64,000 nucleotides of DNA from Serpens gallinarum. Its GTDB lineage: Bacteria > Pseudomonadota > Gammaproteobacteria > Pseudomonadales > Pseudomonadaceae. The stretch is taken from NCBI RefSeq assembly GCF_014836765.1, contig NZ_JACSQG010000008.1, positions 62,001-126,000 of the forward strand, given 5' to 3'. The position numbers and the translations under genes were made by a program. Shown piece by piece: positions 36,311 through 46,150 of this stretch (the stretch's first letter is position 1; each line of letters begins with the position of its first letter). The notes below the pieces were generated by a model. It was not told where the DNA came from. It searched no databases and was given only the letters and a program-made list of their open reading frames with translations.

Positions 36311-36363
36311 TAGCCAGGCGACATGGTCCGTCCGCTCTACAAAACCTCTTACCGTCGGGGTAG

Positions 36364-36708
36364 CTATACCTGCCCGGTAAACAACAAACTGCCGGCATCC
36401 TGCAGACGCCTGGCCAGCTCGAGCGCTTCCTCGGATGGCAACTGGCGAAGCACTTCGCCGGTTTGCCGAGCTATCACCTTGACGACGATACGCCCTGAGT
36501 CTTCGTCGATGGAAAACTGCAGGCCACGCTGCGCCTCATCGACGAACTCCTGAATGTTCTTGATCGCTTCCACCACGCGCTCGCGTTCGGGTTCGACCTG
36601 GGATTGCGGTTTACTTTCCTGCGCTTTGACCTGCCTGGCCTGCTCGGCCTCGACTGTCAAAGGCTTCTGCGTCGTATACAGCGCATTGAGAGAGAGACTG
36701 ACGTCCAT
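36364..36708 (-). CDS. flaG: Flagellar protein FlaG
   Basis: Small protein encoded between flagellin and cap genes, thought to influence filament length. The 114-residue protein has the FlaG C-terminal domain: LQFSIDEDSGRIVVKVIARQ, TGEVLRQLPSEEALELARRL. A basic/acidic variable N-terminal half. It lies 64 bases after fliC; the fliC terminator sits between, so expression may come from read-through. Confidence 0.93.
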   Translation of the reverse strand: MDVSLSLNALYTTQKPLTVEAEQARQVKAQESKPQSQVEPERERVVEAIKNIQEFVDEAQRGLQFSIDEDSGRIVVKVIARQTGEVLRQLPSEEALELARRLQDAGSLLFTGQV

Positions 36709-36724
36709 CTGACATTTCCTCGGC

Positions 36725-36756
36725 TAAAAGAGAGGGCGCACCAGGCGCCCTCTCTT
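36725..36756 (-). terminator. Intrinsic terminator after fliC
   Basis: Perfect 12-bp stem AAGAGAGGGCGC/GCGCCCTCTCTT with a 5-base loop followed on the minus strand by TT. It would strongly limit transcription of flaG relative to fliC. Confidence 0.85.
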
Positions 36757-36772
36757 GTTACCGCATGGGTGA

Positions 36773-38200
36773 TTAGCCCAGCAGTTTCAGTACAGCGGAC
36801 GGCAGCTGGTTAGCCTGAGCCAGGATCGCGGTGGATGCCTGTTGCAGGGTCTGCTGCTTGGTCAGCTCGGCCGTTTCGGAGGCGAAGTCAACGTCCTGGA
36901 TGCGGCCACGGGAAGCAGTGGAGTTTTCCATGATCGCGGTCAGGTTGTTGATGGTGCTGTCCAGACGGTTCTGTACGGCACCCAGGTCAGCGCGCTGGGA
37001 GTCGATGCGAGCAATGGCCTTGTCCAGAATGAACAGGGATTCTTGGGCATCAGCAGCGGAAAGGATGCTGGAATCCTTGACGTTGGACAGGGTCGATGCA
37101 ACCGGAGTAGAGCCGAACAGGGTAGCTGCCGAACCATCACCGCTGATGGAGAAGGCCTTGGAAGAGTCCAGGTTTACTTCCCCACGAACGATGGTGCCGT
37201 CAGCAACTGCGGCGGCAGTTGCCTCTGTGTCATCACCGGCCTTAACCGACACGTTGGTCGTACCACCGATGGCGGTTTCGCCGTCAGCGAAGCCGAAGGA
37301 GAAGTTCTCACCCGACTCGTTGATGGCCTGCAGCTTGCCGTCGTTGTAGCTGACAGTGATGTTCAGCTTGCTGGCGTTGTCGCGCAGCTGCTCAAACAAT
37401 TGCTGCTCGTTGGTAGCGCCCAGAATATCGACGCTTTCTTCGCCCACGGTCAGCTTGAAGGTACCGGCAGCGCCGGAAGTCAGAGCAGAGCCGTCGAAGG
37501 TGACAACGGTACGAGCAGTAGCAGACAGACCACCGATGGCGCCGTCCAGTGCGTCGGCAACAGACTTGGCCGAACCGCTGGCAGCGTACTCAACGGTAAC
37601 AGCCTGGCCACCGCCGACTACGGTTGCGCTACCGGAAGCCATAGCAGTAGTACCGATGGCGCCGCTGCTGACCGAACCGATTTGGTTGGAGCCAATCTTG
37701 TTGGCGGCAACGCTGTCCATGCTGATGTTGATGGTTTCGTAGGAGTTCGCACCCACCTGGAAGGCGGTGGTACCGAAGGAACCGTCCAGCAGGTTGCGGC
37801 TACCGAAGGTGGTGGTTTCAGCGATACGGGTCAGTTCAGCGGTCAGCGCGCTGTACTCGGCCTGCATGGAGGCGCGGTCTTCGTCACCGTAGGAACCGTT
37901 GGCCGACTGCAGGGCCAGTTCGCGCATACGTTGCAGGATGGAGGTGGATTCGCCCATGGCCGCTTCGGCGGTTTGTGCGATGGAGATACCGTCGTTGGCG
38001 TTTTTGGTGGCAACGTTCAGGCCGTTGATCTGGCTGGTCAGACGGTTGGAAATCTGCAGGCCGGCGGCATCGTCCTTGGCGCTGTTGATACGCAGGCCGC
38101 TGGACAGACGCTGCATGCTGGTGGACAGGCTGTCCGAAGCACGGTTCAGGTTCTTCTGAGTAGTCAGGGAAGCAATGTTGGTATTAACGGAGAGAGCCAT
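36773..38200 (-). CDS. fliC: Flagellin FliC
   Basis: Filament subunit of 475 residues. The conserved D0/D1 N terminus ([40 protein letters not shown]) and C terminus ([20 protein letters not shown]) flank a variable, Ser/Thr/Gly-rich surface region (about residues 170-390), where O-linked sugars would be placed by the adjoining glycosylation genes. Size is in the b-type/long range of pseudomonad flagellins. GAGGA is nine bases before the ATG. Preceded by a sigma-28-type promoter, followed by a strong terminator. Confidence 0.97.
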   Translation of the reverse strand: MALSVNTNIASLTTQKNLNRASDSLSTSMQRLSSGLRINSAKDDAAGLQISNRLTSQINGLNVATKNANDGISIAQTAEAAMGESTSILQRMRELALQSANGSYGDEDRASMQAEYSALTAELTRIAETTTFGSRNLLDGSFGTTAFQVGANSYETINISMDSVAANKIGSNQIGSVSSGAIGTTAMASGSATVVGGGQAVTVEYAASGSAKSVADALDGAIGGLSATARTVVTFDGSALTSGAAGTFKLTVGEESVDILGATNEQQLFEQLRDNASKLNITVSYNDGKLQAINESGENFSFGFADGETAIGGTTNVSVKAGDDTEATAAAVADGTIVRGEVNLDSSKAFSISGDGSAATLFGSTPVASTLSNVKDSSILSAADAQESLFILDKAIARIDSQRADLGAVQNRLDSTINNLTAIMENSTASRGRIQDVDFASETAELTKQQTLQQASTAILAQANQLPSAVLKLLG

Positions 38201-38281
38201 CTATGGAATCCTCATGGGTTGGCTTAAGGTTCCCACGCCCTCGGCTTGCGCCTGATGTGGCCTGGAGAACTGTCATAAGGG

Positions 38282-38308
38282 TTATCGTCGGCTCCCGCGG
38301 ATGCTTTA
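38282..38308 (-). promoter_or_regulatory. sigma-28 (FliA) promoter of fliC
   Basis: On the minus strand TAAA (38308-38305), 15 bases, then GACGATAA (38289-38282), one mismatch from the TAAA-N15-GCCGATAA consensus. Predicted start about 38275, giving a leader of about 75 bases. fliC is FliA dependent in P. aeruginosa. Confidence 0.78.
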
Positions 38309-38559
38309 GGGGTACCTGCGTCTTTTTTCGCCACTACCACGCCATTACGTGTCTTAGCGCACATTCGCAACCACGTCGCGCGAGGTGATCCGCATGATTT
38401 CGTCGCCCCTTCGGCGGGGCCGCAGGAACGAGTTGAGCGAGAAGAATCGGAGCCTAGACTGGCCGTCACACTGGTATGTTTCGCGTCGATATCCGTTACC
38501 AGCACGTCGTAAACGCTGCGCCGCCCAGCAACCCCATACACCCGAACAACGCAACTAAA
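38309..38559. other. Gene-free spacer between fliC promoter and fgtA terminator
   Basis: No open frame with codon bias and no RNA gene recognised. One GC hairpin CGCCCC-TTC-GGCGGGGC near 38403-38420. Probably the upstream regulatory region of fliC and the left boundary of the glycosylation island. Confidence 0.5.
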
Positions 38560-38588
38560 ACGCAAAAGCCCGCAACTTTGCGGGCTTT
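38560..38588 (-). terminator. Intrinsic terminator after fgtA
   Basis: 11-bp stem AAAGCCCGCAA/TTGCGGGCTTT, loop of 2 bases, followed on the minus strand by TGCGTTTTAG. It lies 10 bases past the fgtA stop and ends the glycosylation operon before fliC. Confidence 0.8.
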
Positions 38589-38597
38589 GCTTAGCGA

Positions 38598-41500
38598 TTA
38601 ACCTGGCAACCAGGCCTTGCGCCATAGCTCCAGGTTTTCGCCTTCAAGCATCCAGTCTTTGTGCACGGCGGCACGCAGTTCATCACCCGTTTTCGCCGTC
38701 GCGTCCAGGTCGGACAGGTGCATGCGAATCGCATCCACCCAATCCTTGAAGCGGTTCTTCACCCGTGTCACCGGCAGATCGCCCTGGTAACAAACCAGAT
38801 CGGTGCACACCACCGGGAAGCCGCAAGCGCCGTATTCCAACAAGCGCAAGTTGCTCTTGCACTCATTGAACAGGTTCGGCTCAACCGGTGCCAACGCTAG
38901 GTCCAGATTCAAGCCCGCCAGCGCAGCCGGATACTTCTCGATATCGATTCCGGGGTGAAACTCGTGCACATAAGGCCGCAGTTTGTCCGGGCACATGCCG
39001 AAGAAGACCCACTCCACTTCGTTAGCCAATTCCTTAACCACATCAGCGATCATTTCCAGATCACCGGTATGACTGGAACCCCCCGCCCAACCCACTCGCG
39101 GCTTATCAGACACGCGCCGTTCGCTGCCCAGGCCAGTCCACCAACGCGGATCCAGACGATTCTTGACAACCTGAATATCCGCATGCATGCCGGCAAAGGC
39201 TTCGGCTAACGGCTCGGTAGACACCACAAAGCGATCCACGTAGCCCAGGCCACGTCGTATGGACTTCAGAATATCCTTAGGTATGTGACCTCGATGAACA
39301 CTCTTGATCGGTAAATTGGGGAGGTAATCATCCAACTCGAAGACCTTGAAGGCCTTTGAGAATTTATTCATCCGACTCAATATTTCCAGCTGGGCATCCG
39401 TTACCTGCCGCTGCAACACAATGGAGTCGGGGTTATAACGCTCCAGCTCAGGAATGCTAAGCAACCGGCCTGACAACGTACCATCGATAAGCCCGGCCTC
39501 CTTCGCCGCATTGAACGGCTGGATGACCCGATACTGACCGCAACCCGTCTTGTCTGCCATATGGGCCAAGACCACCGGCAGCGGCCGCCAGCTCAAAGGA
39601 CGCCAGGTGAGATTGGCATCCACCTCAATTTCGAAGCCCTTGCCATTCAACGATAAATTGGCGTTGTACGCCGGATCTCGTGCAATAAGGGGCAGCCATT
39701 TTTCATACATCGCATCCTGCTCAGCGATAAAGCGCTTGCGCTTGGCCTCGGCCTTCCCAGGATCAACGTTATTTTGACTGACGTTGCCCACATGCATGAC
39801 GACCGAGTGCGGCGTCCATACGGTCAGATAGCCCGCTTCACGCACTTTTAGGCACAGGTCAACATCGTTATAGGAAACCTTGAAGGCCCCTTCATCCAAG
39901 CCACCCACATCCTCGTAAAGGCTCTTGCGAATCAGCAAACAGGCCGCTGTCACAGCCGTCAGATTCTGATCAACCTGCATCCGTTGCATGTAGCCAGAAT
40001 CGGTTTGCTCCGCACCAATGAAGGGATGGTCCGCAGGGCCCCGCAGACCAAGGATTACCCCGGCATGCTGGATTTGACCGGTCGGATACAGCAACTTGGC
40101 ACCCACGATGCCAACCTCGGGACGCTGCCCGTGGTTCATCAATGCTTCCAACCAGTCTTCACGCAAGATCGCGGTATCGTTGTTGAGCAATACGAGGTAT
40201 TCACCGCGGGCCTCACGGGCCGCCATATTGTTGATTGCTGAATAATTGAACGGATGCGGGTAGCGCAGTACGCGCACCTTGTCGGCCCCCATTTTTTCTA
40301 CGCCATTCAGCCAATCACGCGCCTCCGCCGTCTCGCTATTGTTATCGACAATCAGCACTTCGAAGTTGGGGTAGCGGGTTTTCTCAAGCAGGCTCGTAAT
40401 GCAGCGGAGCAGCATGGGTAGCTGATCCTTGGTCGGCACGATGATGGAAACAAGCGGTTTGTCTTCATGGTTGTAGACCAAACGATAGCGACCAGGCAGG
40501 TCAGTGACTACTTTGCCATTGGGATAGCCGCGACGCTGAAGGTGACGCTCCAGAATACTGACTTCATCCGTGATATTGAGCAGGCTGATGGAGTCGGCAA
40601 TTAGCAAGGGCTCGTCTAGGTGACCAATGGCAGAAATGCCTTTTTGCTCAATCAAACGCGTAATCAGGTCGAATTCCAAGGCTGCTGGGTAGCGAGCATC
40701 GAAGCCACCCAATTCTTTCAGCGCATCCCCCCGAAACAACCAGCGACGCGCCGTGGCACTTGGCAAACTAAGGAGTAGATCAAGATTGAAATCAGGGCGG
40801 AATAAAGCACCCACCCCCGTCTCGCTTAGCACCAGTTCATCGGCGTAAACGGCATCGCAAGGCAGTCCTGCGGAAAGCTCCACCGACAGCATATGCAGAC
40901 CACCACGGGTGAACTCCACGCCATTGCCTAGCAACACCACCCAATCCTGGGCTTCGGCTTCAATGCATTCATTCAGCGTATCGGCAAGGCTGGGGCCCTG
41001 TGAAACCTGCCGAACATTGGCAGGAAAATCCACCGCATGGGGCACTTGTCCAAGTACCGCGACCTCCAACTGCAGATTCCGGGGCGCAGAAGCCAAACTG
41101 TCCAACGTCCTCCGCAGCGCTTGTGCATCCTGCTCCCCACCGAGGATGTAAACACCCACTCGTACGACAGGCGTGGCAGAAAGCCGTTCGTCGATTAGAG
41201 CCTGCTGATGCGGCTGAATGACTCTTTCTTTAGCCCAGGTTTGGAGTGAAAACGCGGTAGCGGCTCCCTGTTCAGCAACGATGGGAACAACGGACAGGAC
41301 TTTTTGTAGATCAAATTCCTCCCACTGATCCGACTCAAGTGACGAAATCCGCACGCGGCTGTTTCCCTGACTGCGATAAAGGCCCATGGACTTTATTTGC
41401 CGGGGAAAAAGCACGACCGCTTTCTTCCATAATTCCAGAATATCGGATTGCTGCTGTCGCTGCTCCTCATGCTGACGAAAGCATGATAACGGTTCTACAA

Positions 41501-42146
41501 GGTACGCAAGATCGCCATGCGTCAGGATATTTACATACATGGCCAGATCGTTGATAGCTCGAATCGTCTCACCCTGCAGACAGCATACATTAGGCGTGAC
41601 GTTAACGAGATGTTCCCGACGAAACATAACAGTACTGGGCTCACCGATAAAATTCATCGGATAGTCGGCCAGATAACTTATCAGGTCACGCCCGTTGATA
41701 CGTGTATCCTTGAGAAATGGGCATTTGGTCGCTTGAATCTCAGGGAGAGTTCTACCCAAACCATCGATCAGCAGTCTTCGGGATGTAACCAGACTTATGG
41801 AAGAATCACCATTGAAGACTTCAACCATACGCTCAATACAGGTCGGCAGCAGTATATCGTCATCGTTAAGAAACTTAACGAACTGCCCTCTCGCCTCAGT
41901 CACGCACTGAGTATAATTTAACAAACCACCAAGACCCGGCTCGTTACGGATAATTCTTATAGGCTTGGAGGCATGCACAAGATAGCGACTCAGGATATCC
42001 TGGACATCCAAACCTGGACAATCATCACTAATCAGAATTTCTATATTGCCGTACGTCTGCAGCAAGGCACTTTGTAGAGCAGCCTCGAAAAATCTTGGCT
42101 TATAGGTGGGAACAACAATACTAACTAAAGGACTCTTGATTTCCAT
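38598..42146 (-). CDS. fgtA: Multidomain flagellin glycosyltransferase, FgtA/RfbC type
   Basis: Large cytoplasmic glycosyltransferase expected to build the O-glycan on FliC before export. The 1182 residues hold four modules. A GT2 domain (about 8-240, VSIVVPTYKPRFFEAALQSA, with NDDD) comes first, then a divergent GT2-like domain (about 325-530, LLGNGVEF and YADELVL). A second good GT2 domain follows (about 555-800, VSIIVPTKDQLPMLLRCITS, LLNNDTAI). The C-terminal GT-B-like module (about 875-1180) has HMADKTGCGQYR and GWAGGSSHTGDLE. P. aeruginosa encodes a similar protein (PA1091) at the same place. The AT-richer N-terminal coding part suggests transfer. Confidence 0.9.
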   Translation of the reverse strand: MEIKSPLVSIVVPTYKPRFFEAALQSALLQTYGNIEILISDDCPGLDVQDILSRYLVHASKPIRIIRNEPGLGGLLNYTQCVTEARGQFVKFLNDDDILLPTCIERMVEVFNGDSSISLVTSRRLLIDGLGRTLPEIQATKCPFLKDTRINGRDLISYLADYPMNFIGEPSTVMFRREHLVNVTPNVCCLQGETIRAINDLAMYVNILTHGDLAYLVEPLSCFRQHEEQRQQQSDILELWKKAVVLFPRQIKSMGLYRSQGNSRVRISSLESDQWEEFDLQKVLSVVPIVAEQGAATAFSLQTWAKERVIQPHQQALIDERLSATPVVRVGVYILGGEQDAQALRRTLDSLASAPRNLQLEVAVLGQVPHAVDFPANVRQVSQGPSLADTLNECIEAEAQDWVVLLGNGVEFTRGGLHMLSVELSAGLPCDAVYADELVLSETGVGALFRPDFNLDLLLSLPSATARRWLFRGDALKELGGFDARYPAALEFDLITRLIEQKGISAIGHLDEPLLIADSISLLNITDEVSILERHLQRRGYPNGKVVTDLPGRYRLVYNHEDKPLVSIIVPTKDQLPMLLRCITSLLEKTRYPNFEVLIVDNNSETAEARDWLNGVEKMGADKVRVLRYPHPFNYSAINNMAAREARGEYLVLLNNDTAILREDWLEALMNHGQRPEVGIVGAKLLYPTGQIQHAGVILGLRGPADHPFIGAEQTDSGYMQRMQVDQNLTAVTAACLLIRKSLYEDVGGLDEGAFKVSYNDVDLCLKVREAGYLTVWTPHSVVMHVGNVSQNNVDPGKAEAKRKRFIAEQDAMYEKWLPLIARDPAYNANLSLNGKGFEIEVDANLTWRPLSWRPLPVVLAHMADKTGCGQYRVIQPFNAAKEAGLIDGTLSGRLLSIPELERYNPDSIVLQRQVTDAQLEILSRMNKFSKAFKVFELDDYLPNLPIKSVHRGHIPKDILKSIRRGLGYVDRFVVSTEPLAEAFAGMHADIQVVKNRLDPRWWTGLGSERRVSDKPRVGWAGGSSHTGDLEMIADVVKELANEVEWVFFGMCPDKLRPYVHEFHPGIDIEKYPAALAGLNLDLALAPVEPNLFNECKSNLRLLEYGACGFPVVCTDLVCYQGDLPVTRVKNRFKDWVDAIRMHLSDLDATAKTGDELRAAVHKDWMLEGENLELWRKAWLPG

Positions 42147-42175
42147 TTAAAACCCATAATCCAAAAAAATAAATA

Positions 42176-42895
42176 TCAAACACAAACCATGTGAGAACAA
42201 TTATCTATTGCCCGAACAACCTCTGCCGGGGAGTTCCACATCAGCACATCCAGAATGGATAGACTCGATTCCGGCGTATACGTGCCCGTCTCATAAAAAA
42301 ACGGATCAAACTCTAAAAAAACCAAATCGGTATTGGCAGCCCTGAACTTGAGCGGATCGAAAAGATCCCGCCCCCCGATAGGATTCAAATAAATATCTGC
42401 CTCCAACTGCCGACTTATAGCAGGAGCCCAGTCACCCGCCTCTTCAACGCCAGTGAAATCCAGATCCATCTGAGAGCAGATTGAGAAATTGAATGGGATA
42501 CCCAAATAATTACAAACCTCCTGGAGACCACGGACATTAAGATCAACCAAGGAGTCACTGTTCAGGCCAGAAAAAACCCTCTCCACAAGAGCAACTACAG
42601 AAGTATAGAAAGGCGCTTCCCGACGGTAGTGAGACAGCTTTCCCAGTAGCGATTTTTTAGTAACTGCAATATCTAGAACTCGGGCCTGAAAAGTTTTTAT
42701 TGATATGGATGAGTTAGAAAGAGGAGCATTTATATAGGCCCACCCCTCATTGGGATGTAAAACCCTATTACGTGCCATCCATGACTTGGGCGTGTACTGG
42801 GTCACATCAAAAACCACCCACTTGTCCGTATGGGCTATTAATGCAAAATGACCCAGGAACGGAAAAAAATAGGGCTGCATAATCCCTAATTTCAC
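42176..42895 (-). CDS. WbqC-family protein of the glycosylation island
   Basis: The 239-residue protein has the WbqC signature at its N terminus (IMQPYFFPFLGHFALI, then WVVFDVTQYTPKSWMARNRV) and the ISICSQM-like centre with LNPIGGRDLFDP. WbqC proteins occur in O-antigen and flagellar sugar loci; their biochemical role is not firmly established, though they are thought to act in amino-sugar synthesis. It starts with a GTG that overlaps the aminotransferase stop by four bases (GTGA). Coding DNA is AT-rich. Confidence 0.85.
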   Translation of the reverse strand: MKLGIMQPYFFPFLGHFALIAHTDKWVVFDVTQYTPKSWMARNRVLHPNEGWAYINAPLSNSSISIKTFQARVLDIAVTKKSLLGKLSHYRREAPFYTSVVALVERVFSGLNSDSLVDLNVRGLQEVCNYLGIPFNFSICSQMDLDFTGVEEAGDWAPAISRQLEADIYLNPIGGRDLFDPLKFRAANTDLVFLEFDPFFYETGTYTPESSLSILDVLMWNSPAEVVRAIDNCSHMVCV

Positions 42896-44097
42896 ACGCT
42901 AACCCTCAGCTTTTGGCGAATTTTTTCAGCATTATCAAATGCTGCGCGCACGATCATCGCAATTTCTCTCGAGTCACTCTCGTCAATCACCTGACCGATA
43001 GGTAGCTGTAGAACTCTTCCACACAAACGTTCGGTGACAGGCAGTCGATCGGATGCATCGGGGAATTGGCTTGCATAGGGAACGCAGCGATGGAGGCCTG
43101 GATAGAAGTAACGACGCGCCAACACATTTTCGGCAGAGAGAACGTGCTGAAGTTCATCGCGAGTCAACCCAAACTCGGTCTCATCCACATCGCAAACAAC
43201 ATATTGATAATTGGTTTTACTTACAGCGCCTGGGGTAATCAAACGTAAACCCGGAATACCTTCTAACCCCTCTCGATAAGAATTAAAAATCCTCTCGTTG
43301 CGAGCCACTATATCCTGGAATGCATCCAGACTGAGCAAGGCTACTGCAGCCTGCGCCTCTGACATACGGCCATTTGAAGTACGCAGCACAGCACGAAAAG
43401 ACCCGGCGCCGTAGCTACTGCGGATATTCCGCAAGTGCGCAGCGAGCTCATCATCATTAGTACAGATGCAACCACCTTCAGCCGCACTCAGTACTTTTGT
43501 GGCATGGAAAGAGAAAACCTCAAGATCGCCCGCAGCGCCAACTGGATTTTCATCAATCTCACAGCCAAAGCTATGTGCAGAGTCAAAATACAGCTTTACT
43601 CCATACTTCTTTGCCAAGTATTCAAGCTTGACCTGCTGGCACGCATCACCCCACAAATTGACGGCCAGAATCCCACTGACCTCACCTGCATATTGTTTCA
43701 GCAAAGTCTCTACCGACTCTGGCTCTATCTGGTGGGTCAGTGGATCCACATCACAAAAAAGAGGCTCTACCCCCGCCCAACTAAGCGACTGAGCGGTTGC
43801 GATAAACGTGTATGCTGGGGTTATAACTTTATCGTGCAAGCCAAGTGCATCGGCCGCCATCATTAACCCAATAGTTGCATTCGTGACACAAATAGCGTGT
43901 CGAACATTTAAAAATTCTTGCAGCCTGGTCTCTAACTGGCATACCAAAGGACCCTGATTAGTGTAGTACTGCCGATCAAATATTCCTCGCATAGCAGTTT
44001 CATATTTCTCCCATTCAGGAAAGTAAAGCTGCCCTACGGGTACTGGCTGATCAAAGAGGGATTTTCCGCCCAACACGGCAAGCTCACGGCTACTCAC
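42892..44097 (-). CDS. DegT/DnrJ/EryC1 aminotransferase 1 (VioA-like)
   Basis: PLP-dependent transaminase likely acting on an NDP-keto-sugar. The 401-residue fold-type-I enzyme has the Schiff-base Lys201 in FSFHATKVLSAAEGG, Asp172 in YFDSAHSFG, and TPAYTFIATAQSL. The FHATK-x-EGG arrangement resembles VioA/FdtB-type 4- or 3-aminotransferases, as found in viosamine flagellin islands of P. syringae. GTG start preceded by GAGG at 7 bases; its first 8 bases overlap the preceding aminotransferase. Confidence 0.88.
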   Translation of the reverse strand: MSSRELAVLGGKSLFDQPVPVGQLYFPEWEKYETAMRGIFDRQYYTNQGPLVCQLETRLQEFLNVRHAICVTNATIGLMMAADALGLHDKVITPAYTFIATAQSLSWAGVEPLFCDVDPLTHQIEPESVETLLKQYAGEVSGILAVNLWGDACQQVKLEYLAKKYGVKLYFDSAHSFGCEIDENPVGAAGDLEVFSFHATKVLSAAEGGCICTNDDELAAHLRNIRSSYGAGSFRAVLRTSNGRMSEAQAAVALLSLDAFQDIVARNERIFNSYREGLEGIPGLRLITPGAVSKTNYQYVVCDVDETEFGLTRDELQHVLSAENVLARRYFYPGLHRCVPYASQFPDASDRLPVTERLCGRVLQLPIGQVIDESDSREIAMIVRAAFDNAEKIRQKLRVSV

Positions 44098-45289
44098 GGT
44101 TTAACCTCGCACGCAGATCCGCAGCATGTTCTTGCATAAACAGCAGGAACATTGAAATTTTACTTATATCGTCTTCTGAAACTCTATGACCGCAGGGCAT
44201 CAGCATGAACCGCTCGGCGAGGGTTTCGGTTATAGGAAGGGGGCCAGAAACTGTTTTATATCTGGTTTTTTTCAGATGCAGCGGTGGCGAGTAATAAGCT
44301 CGGGCCAGAATATTTTCAGAGTTTAGTAGCCTCAGTGTTTCCTCACGCGTTAAGGGCCAATCATCCTGCAATTCTATCAAAATGTTCTTAAAACCAGTCT
44401 GCTCCGCCTCATTGAAGGCAACCAGACGAATCCCCGGTATATATTCCAAAGTTTTCTGGTAATGCCTATATCGAACAAGGTTTTCCTGCACCAGCGTATC
44501 TAGATCATCTAAAGCCGCAAGTGCCATAGCCGCATGGATTTCATTCAATTTCGCATTCAAGCCAAGATCTTCGACATTATCTTGCCCACTAAAACCGAAG
44601 CCACGCATAATCGTCAGCTTCTTTGCCAGAGCAGGATCGTTTGTGGTCACATAACCACCCTCAAATCCATTCAGCAACTTGCTGGCATGCATCGAGAAAC
44701 ACTCTGCTGAACCAAAGCTTCCAACTTTTCGGCTATCTAGCACCTCGTAAACCGATTCTACGGCATCAAACATTACAGGAATGCCTGTTTCTGCTGAGAG
44801 TCTTTCCAGCCCAGCCGCATCGCAACAATTGACAATAGGGTGAACAGCCATGATCAGGGCTGTATTTTCATTCAACAATGGCCGCACCGTATCAGGACTC
44901 ATTGCCATGCTTACCGCATCAACATCACAAAATCGAGGCGTGTAGCCGGCCCAGGCAGCCACGTCAGCCATACGCCTATAGGTCAAAGACGGCATGATTA
45001 TCTCATTTCGTCCAGACAATGCAGTGCATCTTATTGTCAATACCAGCGCCCAGAATCCGCTGCAAAAAGATATACAGTGGCTTACTCCGTGAAAACGCGC
45101 CAAACGGCTCTCTAACTCCTGCACCAGTGGACCGCGATTAGTAAACTGGCGAGCCTCATAGAATACTTTTGAGTACTCCAGAAACTTATTGATGTCGGGG
45201 GTATACAAGCTTGATGTAGACCGAGCTCTTTCAAACAAAGGCTTACCACCCCAAACCGCTAAATCAGCACAGCTTAACTTGCCAAGCAT
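44090..45289 (-). CDS. DegT/DnrJ/EryC1 aminotransferase 2 (paralogue)
   Basis: Second, diverged DegT enzyme, 399 residues. The N-terminal AVWGGKPLFERARST parallels AVLGGKSLFDQPVP of its neighbour. The cofactor lysine is Lys204 in FSMHASKLLNGFEGG, and Asp175 lies in MFDAVESVYEVL, where most relatives have a DAA/DSA-H motif; that change may alter the substrate. The ATG at 45289 has AGGTGAG upstream and lies 9 bases past the methyltransferase stop; longer in-frame starts overlap that gene. Confidence 0.85.
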   Translation of the reverse strand: MLGKLSCADLAVWGGKPLFERARSTSSLYTPDINKFLEYSKVFYEARQFTNRGPLVQELESRLARFHGVSHCISFCSGFWALVLTIRCTALSGRNEIIMPSLTYRRMADVAAWAGYTPRFCDVDAVSMAMSPDTVRPLLNENTALIMAVHPIVNCCDAAGLERLSAETGIPVMFDAVESVYEVLDSRKVGSFGSAECFSMHASKLLNGFEGGYVTTNDPALAKKLTIMRGFGFSGQDNVEDLGLNAKLNEIHAAMALAALDDLDTLVQENLVRYRHYQKTLEYIPGIRLVAFNEAEQTGFKNILIELQDDWPLTREETLRLLNSENILARAYYSPPLHLKKTRYKTVSGPLPITETLAERFMLMPCGHRVSEDDISKISMFLLFMQEHAADLRARLNRE

Positions 45290-45297
45290 TTGCTCAC

Positions 45298-45984
45298 CTA
45301 TGCCTTGCGAGTCAAAATAACGTCGTAACGGTAATGTGCCGCATAATACTCCTTCGGCATTCTTTTGAACTCCGCCTCCCAGCCGCAATCTTGAGCAAGC
45401 AGTCGGAACTCCGCTTCACTTCGCCATATACCGATTTTGGAGTTGAACTCTTTAAGCTCTTGCGTATGATCAAGCCCATCGGTATAGAAAAATGCCTGCC
45501 TATCCAAGTCTGGAAGATTACCGATAAAGACCCGTTCAATCCGCTTGAACTTACAGCTCAGATTGGTTAGAACCAAGCGAGCGACTTCTTCAGGGAAGTA
45601 AGAGAAACTTCCGTAGCACAGAGCCTTGGTGAAGCGCTCAGGATTCGACTCCGAAACGATGTAACTGCCGACATCTGACAGCTCGAACGAGCGTCGCGGC
45701 CTTTCTTCAAAATACTGTTTGGCCCGCGCAATCAGCACTTCAGAGAAGTCCACACCGTGAAACTCGCTGCATTCACCGTAAAAGTATTGGGACAGCGCCC
45801 CATTACCACAGGCAAGATCCAACAACACATCATCCGGACGCAGCGTAAGGCTTGATCTTACGCTCCCCACTATCATATCGATTTGTTCTTGCGAAACGGG
45901 TTGACCATGCACCGTGCGCTTGACCTGCCCCCAAAAATCATTATCAGCAACTTTTTTGGGATGCTCTTTAAAATCAGATTCCAT
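45298..45984 (-). CDS. Class I SAM-dependent methyltransferase of the island
   Basis: The 228-residue protein has motif I VLLDLACGNGALSQYF (about 54-69), motif II-like FHGVDFSEVLIARAKQYF, and a Rossmann-like methyltransferase layout (type 11/25). Probably an O- or N-methyltransferase for the flagellin sugar; P. syringae flagellin sugar carries a methyl ether. Substrate not deducible. Codon use and AT content are like the rest of the island. Confidence 0.82.
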   Translation of the reverse strand: MESDFKEHPKKVADNDFWGQVKRTVHGQPVSQEQIDMIVGSVRSSLTLRPDDVLLDLACGNGALSQYFYGECSEFHGVDFSEVLIARAKQYFEERPRRSFELSDVGSYIVSESNPERFTKALCYGSFSYFPEEVARLVLTNLSCKFKRIERVFIGNLPDLDRQAFFYTDGLDHTQELKEFNSKIGIWRSEAEFRLLAQDCGWEAEFKRMPKEYYAAHYRYDVILTRKA

Positions 45985-46150
45985 GAATTACCTTCAAACT
46001 ATCTAATCAGGAAGTCAGACGATTTACGGCAAGCTGACACAGATCAAAAATCCGTCGAACCGCCAATCGTCCGTCATTTCAAACACTTAAGGTGCTGCTG
46101 CAAATATCTTGCCAGCTCCCGAAACAACGGATCTACCTGCATCTAAAAAG

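Noticed and set aside
36842-38227. 461-codon plus-strand frame opposite fliC
   Set aside because: Gly/Val/Gln-rich translation with no family features; antisense of flagellin.
38403-38420. Terminator or riboswitch in the fliC upstream spacer
   Set aside because: Only a short GC hairpin, upstream of the promoter, with no T-run or conserved aptamer features.
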